DNA of 33,192 nt from Elusimicrobiota bacterium (GCA_012517285.1 JAAYVG010000030.1:1-33192); one strand, 5' to 3'; shown: positions 1 to 8,524, counted from the stretch's first letter. Program-made: numbers and translations. Notes: a model not told the origin generated them from the letters alone.

Positions 1-432
1 TGGTTCTGAACCAACAGCTGTAGAAGTATCATTAGAACTCTCTTCTGCTTTCTGCTTTCTGACCTCTGACTTCTGACTTCTGTCTTCTGTCCTCTGACCT
101 CTGACTTCTGTCTTGCTGTCCATAACAAATTTCACGCAGTGCCTTATAGTAGGATAATCCTTTAAGCTTATGCTCTCTTGCTTAGGGATACCAAAGCTCT
201 CTCTTATCATACCAAACAACTCTGCTTGCTTGACTGTGTCTATTCCTAAATCAGCTTCCATATCCAGATCTAAATCTAACATGTCCTTCGGATATCCAGT
301 CTTTGATGCTATCATATCCACTATCTTATCTGCTACTTCTTTCTCATTCAAACCTGTTGAATTATTAGTGGCTCGCTCTGAACCAACAGCTGTAGATGTA
401 ACCTTAAAACTCTCTTCTGTCTTCTGTCCCCT
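1..432 (-). repeat. In-frame 372-bp period in the ACP region (tandem ACP linkers)
   Basis: Bases 4-54 match bases 376-426 at an offset of 372 bp, which is 124 codons in frame. Both copies encode a linker ending TSTAVGSE, just before an ACP in the case of the right-hand copy. The left-hand copy therefore predicts that a second ACP begins immediately beyond position 1. Tandem ACPs are known from PUFA-type synthases; here the second one is inferred from the repeated linker. Confidence 0.7.
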
Positions 433-3400
433 ATTCTCTGTCCACTGACCACTGTCCACTGACCACTGTCCACTGTTCGCTGTCTTCACCGGCCCTTTAT
501 CCTTTATTCTCAGAGCATTGTTTACAACCTCAAGCTCAGGTGTGTCATAGCCTGAAATCCTTCTCAACCAATTGTTGTATCTTTTTTCATCTATTATTCG
601 CTTTTCTCCAGCTGTATAAGTGTTTTCAATAAAGCTCATGGCCATATGAGAACCAAAACCTGCAGCAAACCTTATAGCATATTTAAGATTATATTTTCCC
701 CCCTTTGAAAGATTTATTCCAACAAGTTCTGGATCAGGTTCTTTATAATTTGCTATTGGTGGAACGACTCCTGTGTTTAATGCCCTTATTGCAATTGCAT
801 CCTCAAGCGATGCTCCCATAGTATGACCTGTAAAACCCTTTACGTTGCTAACAATAACCTTAGATACATCATCACCGAATGTCTTCTTAAGTGCTTTAAC
901 CTCAGCAGATGCACTGCCACCACGAGCAGGAGTATATGTCTCGTGAGAAACAAAAAGTGTTTTTGGAGCTATTTCTTTTCTTGAAAGATTATATATTCTT
1001 TCAATCTTTGACATAAAATTGTTCATTATATCTGAGACATGATCTGTATCAAGCCTTGTCACATGATATGCACTGTTTTTTGCCTCGGTAAGAAGAATCC
1101 TTGCAAGTGGTACAACGCCTCTATCTCTTACAAGCGTTTCATCCTCTATAACCATGGCCACTGCACCAGAACCAACTATAAGGCCATGCCTTCTCCTATC
1201 AAAAGGTAAAGCTGCATCTTCAACCCTTGCCTTTGTTGTTGCTGTACCGCTTGCAACAAAACCAGGCATAAGCCATTCCTGAAGCAACTCATTAGATATA
1301 TCATCAGCTGCAACTATTATAACTCTCTTACACTTTCCACTTCTTATCCATGACTCAGCCACATGAACAGACTGGGTTGTGCTTGAGCATGCTGCACTTA
1401 AATGTATTGCAGGTCCCTTTGCTCCAACAAACTGAGCAAACTGACTGTCTGCTATAGGAATAACCTTTAAAAGAAAGTTTTGACTGAACTGATACTTGCC
1501 AGTTTTGCCGGAGCTAAAGTTAGCAAGGTTTTCTTTCATCCATTTCCTTATCTCTTTTTTATCCTCATCGCTATGAATTCTTTCAACTATTGAATCATAG
1601 ACATCCCAAAGCTTATCGTCACTCAACGACGAATACTTATTAACAAAATAATCTGTAACTTCCTTTACTATGGACTCAAGCACAGCAAAAGCTGACGCAA
1701 ATATAACACCTGTTTCATCTGCTATCTCATCAGGAAGTGCCCATTTTTCAGGCAACCAACTCCCGGTTGTAGTCTTTTTATAGTAGTGAACAAGTGGTAT
1801 ATGAGCATCCTTTAATGCAAGAACACCCGCGGCAATAGCCATACGAAATGTGCTGTTGAGTGAGTCAGCGATTTTTGGATCCACTCCAAAATCTTTCACC
1901 AAATCAAATCTTCCCTTTCTTGCAGAAAGCTTTATGGCACCATCAATAGAATCTATAGCCTCAATTCTGTGATTACCTGTTTCTGACTTTATGATTCTTA
2001 TTATGTTTTTGTTTATTTGCTTCTGCTGCCAATCCTCAGGAATTGGTTCAATCATATTGATGCCCTGAAGTATCTCATCAAGCCCTCTTTCCCTGAAAAG
2101 TTCTTTATCTGATCCCGGCACTCCAGCTGCTATACCTGAGACCGATATTGGATTAAAATTAAATCCATAGTTTTTAACAAACTCATTTATATCCATAGTT
2201 GCCTCCCTCCTCATCTCTTCTGACTTCTGTCTTCTGTCCTCTGTTCCTGCCTGCGCCGAAGTGGCTTCGCCATGCTGGTCCTGTCCTCCCGCCATTACAC
2301 CATTGACGGGCAGGCTGTCTTCTGTTTTCTGTCTTGTGTCTTCTGTCTTCTGACCTCTGACTTCTGACTTCTGTCTTCTGTCTTCTGTCTTAATCGCCCA
2401 GTTAAAATAATATGGATTATAAAACTTTGAATCAGGTTTTATGTATTTGTCAGACCAATTAAGTTTGAAGTTAACCGTTATAAGGTTTGCTATCGCATCA
2501 TTAAAATCATATATACCACCACGCTTTGGATGATTGGTTGAAAGTATAAAAATATCATCCTTATCCTTAAGAGTTTCCTTTACAAGCGACGAAAGGACTC
2601 TCTTAGGACCACACTCTATAAATATTCTGACTCCTTCAGCATACATCTTTTTCAACTGGTTTATGAATTCAACAGGGCTCACCATCTGTGTTACAAGAAG
2701 GTCATAGATTGCCTCTTTATCCTTTGGGAAAAAATCAGCAGTAACATTTGATATTATAGGAATATTCCAGCTTGATATTGGGATCTTCTTTAAAAATTCG
2801 CGATACGGGCCTATCGCAGGTCTTATGATCTCGGAATGAAAGGCATGTGACACAGCAACATCCTGAGTCTGAACCCCAAGTGCCTTAAAAAGATTTACAG
2901 CCTCATCCACAGCTTCCTTTTCACCAGCTATCACAGTCTGTATTGGACAGTTTTTGTTTGCTGCAACAACATAACCCTTAACCTTTTTAAGCTGTTCCTC
3001 AACCTTTTCATAAGGCCATGATATTGAGGCCATCTTTCCAGGATCCTTAACCTTTACATTGCTCATCTCCTTTGCCCTTGATGTAACAGCTCTAAGCCCA
3101 TTCTCTAAATCAAATATTCCTGCGGCTGTAGCTGCAGCATACTCTCCAAGACTATGGCCTATAACCATATCAGGCTTAACCCCAAAGGACATAAGCAATC
3201 TAAACATTGCCATATCAGCTGTCATAACAGCAGGCTGTGTCATCTGAGTTTGTTTTATTGCATTTTCTCTTTCAGCAAGCTGCTCTTTTGTTTCACCGGG
3301 TTTTGACCAGAGCGTATCTGTAAGTGTAGTTCCTATCATCTTTTCAAGTATTTTATCAGCCTCTTTAAATGTGTCCATAACAACATCATACTTCATAGCT

Positions 3401-5280
3401 AAATCCCTCATCATATCGACATACTGAGAACCCTGGCCCGGAAACACAAAACCAACCTTTCCTTTATAATTATGTTTTTTCTTGAAAGGATATATTCCCT
3501 TAAGCTTGAAACCAAGTGGTACATCATCAAATATGTTTTCATTCATGTTTTTTTTGATGAAATCAAGCTTTTCATTAAAATCACGAGGAGATTTTGAAAC
3601 AAGGGTGATTCCCATATCATCCTGATTCTTATCATTTAGTTCAACCGATATCAGCGTCTGTGGATAGACATCAGGAAGCTGTTTGATTTTTTCTCCAAGC
3701 TCATCTAACTTTGATGAAAGCTCTGAGATGTTTTTTGATGTAACTGTAAATGTTTCTCCCTGAAGAAGTGAAAAAGGTGCTTTAGGGTCTTCTTTAATCT
3801 CAACTGTATTCATTTTAATCTCCTCATTCCTATTTTCAACCGATACATTTTCAAATGCTGAATTAACTCCATACTTTGTTTTCCCTTCAACATACTCTTC
3901 CAAAGCAACGTGGAAGTTTGTCCCACCAAATCCAAATGATGACACATTTACTCGTCTTGTTCTATCTGTTTTCCACTCAAGTGGCTCTGTTATAACCTCT
4001 ATACCTGAAAAATCAATATTTGGATTGGGAATTTTAAAATTTGCAGATGGTGGAAGAATCTTTTTATACAACGATAGTGCTGCTTTTATAAGGCTTATAG
4101 AGCCTGCGGCAGCCTTTGTATGACCTATGTTTGATTTTGCAGATGTCACCATAATCTTTCTTCCACTAAGATATGGCTTAAAAACGTTATTTAAAACCTC
4201 ACACTCAGCAGCATCACCGGCCCTTGTAGCAGTTCCATGACACTCGACATAATCAACATCCCCAGGCGTATAATCAAGCTCTTTAAAAGCATTTTCTATT
4301 GCTATCTTCTGTCCCTTTGGATTAGGGGCTGTTATACCTTTTCCCTTGCCATCGCTTGAAGCACCAACAGAATTTATAACTCCATATATCCTATCACCAT
4401 CCCTTATAGCATCTGATAATCTTTTTAAAACATATATTCCAACAGCCTCAGCCATAACAAATCCATTAGCCCTCTCATCAAAAGGAAATGATCCATCAGG
4501 AGAGAGAGCACCTATCTTACAAAACTTAACATAAGCAGCAGGGCTCATCATCTCATCAGCTCCACCAGAGATCATAACATCAACCTTACCTGATCTCAAA
4601 GCCATGACAGCATAATCAAGAGCAGCAAGCGATGAGGCACACGCCGCATCAACAGTCAGGTTTGGTCCATTGAAATCAAATACATTTGCGATTCTGCCAC
4701 TGGTAATATTTGCAAGCTCACCAGGCATAGTATCCTCTGTTATTTCAAGTATATTATCATCAATTCTCTTTTCATAATCTTCTATAAATTTTTTCTTTTC
4801 ATCATCAGTCATTTTCATAAAGGCATCTGTTTCAAAAAACAAATATTCATTAAAAAACTTGTAAACCCTTAAATCTGAAAACTCCTTCTTCATAGCACCC
4901 ATAGCATTTGCTATTACAACTCCTACGCCTTTAGGATCCCATTTATTTGGAGAATAACCCGCATCATCAAGTGCCATCTTAACCGCTTCTATCGTAAGCT
5001 GCTGAAGCCTTGAGATCTGAACAGCAGAGGATGGTGGGATCCTGTATTTTATAGGGTCAAACTTAAAATTTTCAATAAATCCACCTATCTTTGAGTATGT
5101 CTTATCCTTTGCCTTATGGTCATCATCATAATAGAGATGCCAGTCCCATCTATCCTTTGGGACCTCAGTTATACAATTTTTTTTGTTTATAATATTGTTC
5201 CAGAACTCATCCTTATTAAAAGCCTTTGGTGCTATTATACCTATACCAGTTATGGCAATCTTTTCATTTTTAAAAATCAT
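1..5280 (-). CDS. Type I polyketide/fatty-acid synthase, KS-AT-KS-ACP..., C-terminus off the window
   Basis: One open frame of 1760 codons runs from ATG 5280 to the window edge with no stop; I checked the frame across the repeat tracts in 1-600 and found it open. It should build a long acyl or polyketide chain from malonyl units. Domains by residue: KS1 about 1-450 with Cys214 (DAACASSL), His348 (CHGTAT) and His387 (NIGHTK); AT about 605-900 with FPGQGSQ, Ser710 (GHSLGE) and His815 in HAFH, a motif usual for malonyl; KS2 about 1029-1560 with Cys1298 (SAACSSTT), His1446 (SHETYT) and His1486 (FTGHTMG); ACP about 1655-1725 with GIDTVKQ. Both KS triads look intact. The ACP has Thr1682 where phosphopantetheine Ser is expected. 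AAAGGAG lies just before the ATG. It follows the pilin genes by 211 nt. The product is unknown: PUFA-, glycolipid- or polyketide-type are all possible. Confidence 0.93.
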   Translation of the reverse strand, partial: MIFKNEKIAITGIGIIAPKAFNKDEFWNNIINKKNCITEVPKDRWDWHLYYDDDHKAKDKTYSKIGGFIENFKFDPIKYRIPPSSAVQISRLQQLTIEAVKMALDDAGYSPNKWDPKGVGVVIANAMGAMKKEFSDLRVYKFFNEYLFFETDAFMKMTDDEKKKFIEDYEKRIDDNILEITEDTMPGELANITSGRIANVFDFNGPNLTVDAACASSLAALDYAVMALRSGKVDVMISGGADEMMSPAAYVKFCKIGALSPDGSFPFDERANGFVMAEAVGIYVLKRLSDAIRDGDRIYGVINSVGASSDGKGKGITAPNPKGQKIAIENAFKELDYTPGDVDYVECHGTATRAGDAAECEVLNNVFKPYLSGRKIMVTSAKSNIGHTKAAAGSISLIKAALSLYKKILPPSANFKIPNPNIDFSGIEVITEPLEWKTDRTRRVNVSSFGFGGTNFHVALEEYVEGKTKYGVNSAFENVSVENRNEEIKMNTVEIKEDPKAPFSLLQGETFTVTSKNISELSSKLDELGEKIKQLPDVYPQTLISVELNDKNQDDMGITLVSKSPRDFNEKLDFIKKNMNENIFDDVPLGFKLKGIYPFKKKHNYKGKVGFVFPGQGSQYVDMMRDLAMKYDVVMDTFKEADKILEKMIGTTLTDTLWSKPGETKEQLAERENAIKQTQMTQPAVMTADMAMFRLLMSFGVKPDMVIGHSLGEYAAATAAGIFDLENGLRAVTSRAKEMSNVKVKDPGKMASISWPYEKVEEQLKKVKGYVVAANKNCPIQTVIAGEKEAVDEAVNLFKALGVQTQDVAVSHAFHSEIIRPAIGPYREFLKKIPISSWNIPIISNVTADFFPKDKEAIYDLLVTQMVSPVEFINQLKKMYAEGVRIFIECGPKRVLSSLVKETLKDKDDIFILSTNHPKRGGIYDFNDAIANLITVNFKLNWSDKYIKPDSKFYNPYYFNWAIKTEDRRQKSEVRGQKTEDTRQKTEDSLPVNGVMAGGQDQHGEATSAQAGTEDRRQKSEEMRREATMDINEFVKNYGFNFNPISVSGIAAGVPGSDKELFRERGLDEILQGINMIEPIPEDWQQKQINKNIIRIIKSETGNHRIEAIDSIDGAIKLSARKGRFDLVKDFGVDPKIADSLNSTFRMAIAAGVLALKDAHIPLVHYYKKTTTGSWLPEKWALPDEIADETGVIFASAFAVLESIVKEVTDYFVNKYSSLSDDKLWDVYDSIVERIHSDEDKKEIRKWMKENLANFSSGKTGKYQFSQNFLLKVIPIADSQFAQFVGAKGPAIHLSAACSSTTQSVHVAESWIRSGKCKRVIIVAADDISNELLQEWLMPGFVASGTATTKARVEDAALPFDRRRHGLIVGSGAVAMVIEDETLVRDRGVVPLARILLTEAKNSAYHVTRLDTDHVSDIMNNFMSKIERIYNLSRKEIAPKTLFVSHETYTPARGGSASAEVKALKKTFGDDVSKVIVSNVKGFTGHTMGASLEDAIAIRALNTGVVPPIANYKEPDPELVGINLSKGGKYNLKYAIRFAAGFGSHMAMSFIENTYTAGEKRIIDEKRYNNWLRRISGYDTPELEVVNNALRIKDKGPVKTANSGQWSVDSGQWTENRGQKTEESFKVTSTAVGSERATNNSTGLNEKEVADKIVDMIASKTGYPKDMLDLDLDMEADLGIDTVKQAELFGMIRESFGIPKQESISLKDYPTIRHCVKFVMDSKTEVRGQRTEDRSQKSEVRKQKAEESSNDTSTAVGSEP
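41..121. repeat. 7-bp repeat tract TCTGWCY inside the synthase, after the ACP
   Basis: Degenerate tandem copies of a 7-bp unit (tctgact, tctgtct, tctgacc and variants). On the minus strand they are translated in frame as a polar linker rich in Gln, Lys, Glu, Arg and Ser between ACP 1 and the predicted ACP 2. The same unit occurs at 412-483, 2205-2393, 21381-21400 and around 32945. Confidence 0.85.
412..483. repeat. 7-bp repeat tract inside the synthase, KS2-ACP linker
   Basis: The tract mixes the tctgtct unit with the second variant, gtccactgacc. The second variant is otherwise seen between genes at 7103-7212 and 21440-21503. Translated on the minus strand it gives a linker containing two GQWSVD copies. 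It lies exactly between the end of KS2 and the ACP. Confidence 0.85.
2197..2215 (-). promoter_or_regulatory. Shine-Dalgarno-like site and ATG inside the synthase, before KS2
   Basis: The minus strand reads GAGGAGGGAGGCAACT and then ATG at 2196, the codon for residue 1029 and the first residue of recognisable KS2 sequence. Both AGGAGG and GGAGG are suitably placed. This could be a relic of, or a working start for, a separate KS2-ACP protein. Confidence 0.5.
2205..2393. repeat. Composite repeat (7-mers plus palindrome) inside the synthase, AT-KS2 linker
   Basis: Two blocks of tctgtct-type 7-mers flank a GC-rich imperfect palindrome (2246-2278, core gccgaagtggcttcgcc) and an outlying piece gacgggcaggctg. 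The same palindrome, also flanked by 7-mers, recurs at 7159-7191, 21403-21433 and 30569-30601. Here it is translated in frame as about 60 low-complexity residues between the AT and KS2 regions. Confidence 0.85.
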
Positions 5281-5491
5281 ATTAACTCCTTTTATCAGAT
5301 TTTGGAAGTTTTATAAACAAAGGAATAAGGGTGAAATGGAAGAATGGAGGCTATGTCATACTCTAATTCAAACATAATAAAATTTTATAAAATATAACAA
5401 CTTAAATCAAACCAATTTCTTAGAGAGTTTAAGAGGCTAATGCAACAAGAAAGATAAATCTGCTCAATTGACTATACTTCAATGTCTTTTG

Positions 5492-6175
5492 TTACCACTG
5501 AGGTGGACGATTAATGGCCACATAAAACTCATTGGTTGTATCAACATCTCTTGCAACCTTAGAGTAGTCACCCTCGCCAGTATGATAGTTAGCCTGCCAA
5601 AACAATCTTAATGTAACCCTAACAATATTGTTTGGTAAGTTTTGCCTTCCGAAGATAGTTGTGCTGTATAAACCAATGTTTGGTGCAACCAAATTACTCG
5701 ATACAATGGTTCCACCTGCTGCACCGCATGGTGGGGGTGATGGCAGAGAAACCACACTATTAGTTGCACAGTTTCCACCATTAAAAACCCCTGTATGATA
5801 ATAAAGTAAATTGCCTGATAGACAGAAATAATGCCATGTTGATGTGTTATTGATATCTGGTCTACAGCCTAATGATGATGAAACAGGTGGCGGAAGCCTT
5901 GTAAAATTAGAAAAAAAGAAAAGATTGTTTGAATTGCTTCCAACCCATGGTAACTGAATTTCAGTTGCTGTAACAAGCTTATTTTTAATAAACTTTGTTG
6001 CAAGTGTTAATCTGTTCTTCCATAAATCTTCTCTGTATCTCTGATAGAAATAGTTATTAGCAGTTATATAAACGGTCGAGAGGGTTGTCAGCATAAAAGT
6101 AAATATTATAAGGCTAACAAGCAATTCTATAAGTGTAAATCCTTTTCTGTTATATATTCCCTTTTTCATAATCAA
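5492..6175 (-). CDS. Type IV prepilin-like minor pilin / pseudopilin (PilW/GspJ type)
   Basis: A 227-residue protein with a class III leader: a basic stretch ending NRKG, cleaved before FTLIELLVS with Glu at +5, then a hydrophobic helix to about residue 35. Prepilin peptidase would cleave after the Gly and methylate the Phe. The soluble domain carries a Gly/Pro/Cys-rich middle and ends NRPPQW. The length and the FTLIELLVSLIIF pattern suit a PilW/GspJ-like minor subunit at a fibre tip. Its ATG overlaps the TGA of the upstream pilin (ATGA), so the two are translationally coupled; a second ATG lies two codons in. It is the last pilin gene before the synthase. No convincing terminator follows. 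Confidence 0.85.
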   Translation of the reverse strand: MIMKKGIYNRKGFTLIELLVSLIIFTFMLTTLSTVYITANNYFYQRYREDLWKNRLTLATKFIKNKLVTATEIQLPWVGSNSNNLFFFSNFTRLPPPVSSSLGCRPDINNTSTWHYFCLSGNLLYYHTGVFNGGNCATNSVVSLPSPPPCGAAGGTIVSSNLVAPNIGLYSTTIFGRQNLPNNIVRVTLRLFWQANYHTGEGDYSKVARDVDTTNEFYVAINRPPQW

Positions 6176-6645
6176 TCTGGATAGTTAAGAGTAAAACTCA
6201 CTTGCTTACAGGCATTTAATCCCCAACCAAAGCCACAGTCGCTATCAGTTATTGTATAGGTAAAACTACAATTAGCAACAGATCCGTTGCACAGCTTCGT
6301 CTTAAAAGGTTCGCTTTGTAGTATGTTAGTTATATTATGGTTACCGGCCTGCAATGCCCAACCAGTATATGTATCACACTGATTTCCGACATCAACAAAA
6401 TTAATACAAAATCGCCAGCTTCCTTGAGGTGCTGATATTAATGAACCAGAGGTATCTGATGTCACATAATTTTTTAAGGCTTCTTGAACCATTTTTATAG
6501 CAAGCCCCGATATTTCTCTCTTATCACTCTTTTTTTGTGAGACCATACTTGATGTAAATATAGAAAATGTAGCCATAGTAACCATAGCAGTTATAAGAAC
6601 TGAAACCACAACCTCAACCAGTGTAAGTCCCTTTCTTTTTTTCAT
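6172..6645 (-). CDS. Type IV prepilin-like minor pilin / pseudopilin (PilV/GspI type)
   Basis: I start this at ATG 6645 (MKKRKG, cleavage before LTLVEVVVS, Glu at +5), giving 157 residues. The frame can be extended to a TTG at 6660, but that overlaps the previous pilin and lengthens the leader without need. The hydrophobic N-terminal helix with LVEVVVSVLIT resembles PilV/GspI-type minor subunits. The C-terminal half has several Cys (KLCNGSVANC, SDCGFGWGLNAC) that could form disulfides outside the cytoplasm. It starts 2 nt after the stop of the 145-residue pilin and ends in a 4-nt ATGA overlap with the next gene. Confidence 0.83.
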   Translation of the reverse strand: MKKRKGLTLVEVVVSVLITAMVTMATFSIFTSSMVSQKKSDKREISGLAIKMVQEALKNYVTSDTSGSLISAPQGSWRFCINFVDVGNQCDTYTGWALQAGNHNITNILQSEPFKTKLCNGSVANCSFTYTITDSDCGFGWGLNACKQVSFTLNYPD

Positions 6646-6647
6646 AT

Positions 6648-7085
6648 TTATCTTGGACAATCACTTGTATCAGGAACACCCGTTCCATACGCTCTACAAT
6701 TTCCAACAGTATCCACCTCATACCTCCATCCCTTAGCAGTATTAGAAGCACAGGCAATTATTCCACCATTACACCCACCACCTCCACAGCTAGCAGTATT
6801 GCAGGAATAAAAAGCCCATTGGCCGCTCCAATCAGTTGTGGCTTTTGATGCTATATATTTTCTTGTTACAAGTAAATGATTATTGGTAACCTGACCGCTT
6901 ATATAAGCATTATTATCAAGCTGATACATCCTGTTCGCGTTTGCAATCATCTGTAATGTTGACAGAGCATCCATAGCCTTTGATGTATCTATCGTTTTTC
7001 TGTACTGAGGTACGGCAATGGTTGTAAGAATACCAATTATAAGAACCACAACCATAAGCTCTATGAGTGTAAAACCATTTTTCAT
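6648..7085 (-). CDS. Type IV pilin, probable major subunit of the fibre
   Basis: A 145-residue prepilin with a four-residue leader MKNG, cleaved before FTLIELMVVVLIIGIL with Glu at +5, followed by PQYRKTI. This is the classic N-terminal helix of type IVa pilins and GspG-like pseudopilins. The globular part contains YQLDNNAY and a C-terminal Cys pair region (GNCRAYG, SDCPR) like a pilin D-loop. GGAGG lies 7 nt before the ATG. It is the first of three pilin genes and is separated from pilC by 215 nt of repeats and a hairpin, so it may be expressed at a different level. Pilus and secretion pseudopilus cannot be separated from sequence alone. Confidence 0.88.
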   Translation of the reverse strand: MKNGFTLIELMVVVLIIGILTTIAVPQYRKTIDTSKAMDALSTLQMIANANRMYQLDNNAYISGQVTNNHLLVTRKYIASKATTDWSGQWAFYSCNTASCGGGGCNGGIIACASNTAKGWRYEVDTVGNCRAYGTGVPDTSDCPR

Positions 7086-7102
7086 CTATTACCTCCAACT
7101 AA

Positions 7103-7212
7103 ATAGTGATCAGTGGTCAGTGATCAGTAATCAGCAAAACCTTAAACAGTGAGCAATGCCTGCCTGCCGAAGCCGCTTTGGCGTAGGCAGGGATAGTCGG
7201 TCAGTGAATGGT
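7103..7212. repeat. Intergenic composite repeat between pilC and the pilin genes
   Basis: 7-mers of the form gatcagtggtcagt are followed by cagcaaaacc, then more 7-mer-like units, then the palindrome at 7159-7191 (gccgaagccgctttggc core) and gtcggtcagtg. Block order matches the copy at 21381-21503 when that one is read on the opposite strand, including the cagcaaaacc spacer. Confidence 0.8.
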
Positions 7213-7267
7213 TAATTAAAGTATATTCCTTATCACTGATTCTGCCTACCACCAGCATATTTCTAAA

Positions 7268-7285
7268 ACAAATCTTGCGATTTGT
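7268..7285 (-). terminator. Hairpin downstream of pilC
   Basis: On the minus strand ACAAATC-GCAA-GATTTGT forms a 7-bp stem with a GNRA-type loop, followed by a short T run, 15 nt after the pilC stop. It could terminate or attenuate transcription between pilC and the pilin genes. The short T run makes it a weak call. Confidence 0.45.
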
Positions 7286-7300
7286 AGATAGGCAAATAAA

Positions 7301-8524
7301 TTATCCGCCCTTTATCTGCGAAAGCTGGAATATCGGTATATACACAGACATAACAACCGTTCCTATAACACTACCAATAATTACCATCAGCAGTGGATCT
7401 ATCATAGCAGAAAACCTTCTTAAAAATTGATCCATCTGTTCCTTGTAATAAACAGATAAAACATCTATCATATCAGGTAATTTTCCAGACTCCTCACCCA
7501 TAAGCATCATATCGGTGACAAACTGAGGAAACGCCCCACTTCTCTTAAAAGAATCTGATATCATCTTACCACTTGTTATATCATTCTTTGCCTTTTTTAA
7601 AGCATTCTGTATTATCAAGTTTTGCTTAAAAGCGGTTTCAAGCACAGCTATAGAGTTTATAATACTAACACCGCTTTTTAAAAGAGTTGACATCGTGGTC
7701 AAACATCTCTCATAGTTTATACTTTTAATGAATCCACCAACAATAGGTATTGAAAACTGAAACTTATTCCAAGCTAAAAGACCCGATTCTGTTTTTATAT
7801 AGCTTTTAAATGACCAGTAGCCACCTATAGCTACAATTATCATTATAAGCCAGTAATTCCTAACCACATATGAAAAGCCCATAACAGCCTTAGTTATTGC
7901 AGGAAGCTTCATACCAAAATCAGTAAATATCTGAGAAAATACAGGAACAATAAAGATAACAAAATAAAACAAAACCCCCATAGAAAGCATAAGAAGAACC
8001 GCAGGGTACGCAAAGGCTGTTATTATCTTGCCCTTTATCTCCTCCTGTGTCTCTTTATATGATGTAATCTGTCTTAATACCAGTGGCAGCTGTCCAGAGA
8101 CCTCACCAGCTGATACAAGAGAAACCCATATATCATCAAAGATCTGAGGGTGCTTTTCAAGAGCCTTGTGAAGTGCACTACCAGACGATACATCCTTTGT
8201 TACCTGAAACAACACTGATTGCAAAGACTTATTTTCACTGTTCTCAGATAAAAGTGATAATGCCCTAACCAGTGGGACGCCACCTGCAACAAGTGTTGAA
8301 AGCTGTTCACCAAAGAAGCATATTTCCCTGCCTGATACCTTTCCACTACTCTTTTTTCTTAAAGCAAAAAGTCCTTTGGCACTTTCCTTCTCAGACTGTA
8401 TAGAAAGTATAAAATATCCCTTGTTCTGCAAATTTGAAATTACATTATCCTCATCATCACTCTCCATTGAGCCTGTGGTAACATTTCCCTGACTATCCTG
8501 AACTGTATATATAAAACGCGGCAC
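7301..8524 (-). CDS. pilC: Type IV pilus / type II secretion inner-membrane platform protein
   Basis: A 407-residue GspF/PilC family protein, the normal length, with two GspF repeats. Each repeat has a cytoplasmic helical part (FGEQLSTLVAGGVPLVRAL and YERCLTTMSTLLKSGVSI) before membrane helices at about 165-195, 219-237 and 376-398. It sits in the inner membrane and couples the assembly ATPase to pilin polymerisation. The start is GTG, preceded by AGGAGG at good spacing. It follows pilB by 52 nt in the same direction. The C-terminal IDPLLMVIIGSVIGTVVMS is typical of the family. PilC rather than GspF is chosen because of the PilMNOPQ neighbours. Confidence 0.93.
   Translation of the reverse strand: MPRFIYTVQDSQGNVTTGSMESDDEDNVISNLQNKGYFILSIQSEKESAKGLFALRKKSSGKVSGREICFFGEQLSTLVAGGVPLVRALSLLSENSENKSLQSVLFQVTKDVSSGSALHKALEKHPQIFDDIWVSLVSAGEVSGQLPLVLRQITSYKETQEEIKGKIITAFAYPAVLLMLSMGVLFYFVIFIVPVFSQIFTDFGMKLPAITKAVMGFSYVVRNYWLIMIIVAIGGYWSFKSYIKTESGLLAWNKFQFSIPIVGGFIKSINYERCLTTMSTLLKSGVSIINSIAVLETAFKQNLIIQNALKKAKNDITSGKMISDSFKRSGAFPQFVTDMMLMGEESGKLPDMIDVLSVYYKEQMDQFLRRFSAMIDPLLMVIIGSVIGTVVMSVYIPIFQLSQIKGG

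Noticed and set aside
170-448. Plus-strand reading frame of 92 codons
   Set aside because: It lies opposite the synthase ACP region, which carries clear domain motifs on the minus strand; no ribosome site and a low-complexity product.
412-483. Short regular repeats resembling a CRISPR array
   Set aside because: Units are 7 bp without unique spacers, and they are translated in frame; no cas gene is present.
3059-4534. Two 62-codon plus-strand frames opposite KS1/AT
   Set aside because: Antisense shadows of AT and KS motifs (Ser710 region, KS1) on the minus strand.
1-5280. Naming the synthase PfaA
   Set aside because: The second KS with its own catalytic residues and the Thr-type ACP do not fit PfaA as I know it, and the C-terminal domains are outside the window.
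5116-5377. Two overlapping plus-strand frames of 64-66 codons
   Set aside because: They cover the synthase start and its leader in antisense and match nothing.
6916-7098. 60-codon minus-strand frame over the pilin start
   Set aside because: It overlaps the pilin N-terminus in another frame; the pilin frame has the prepilin motif and the ribosome site.
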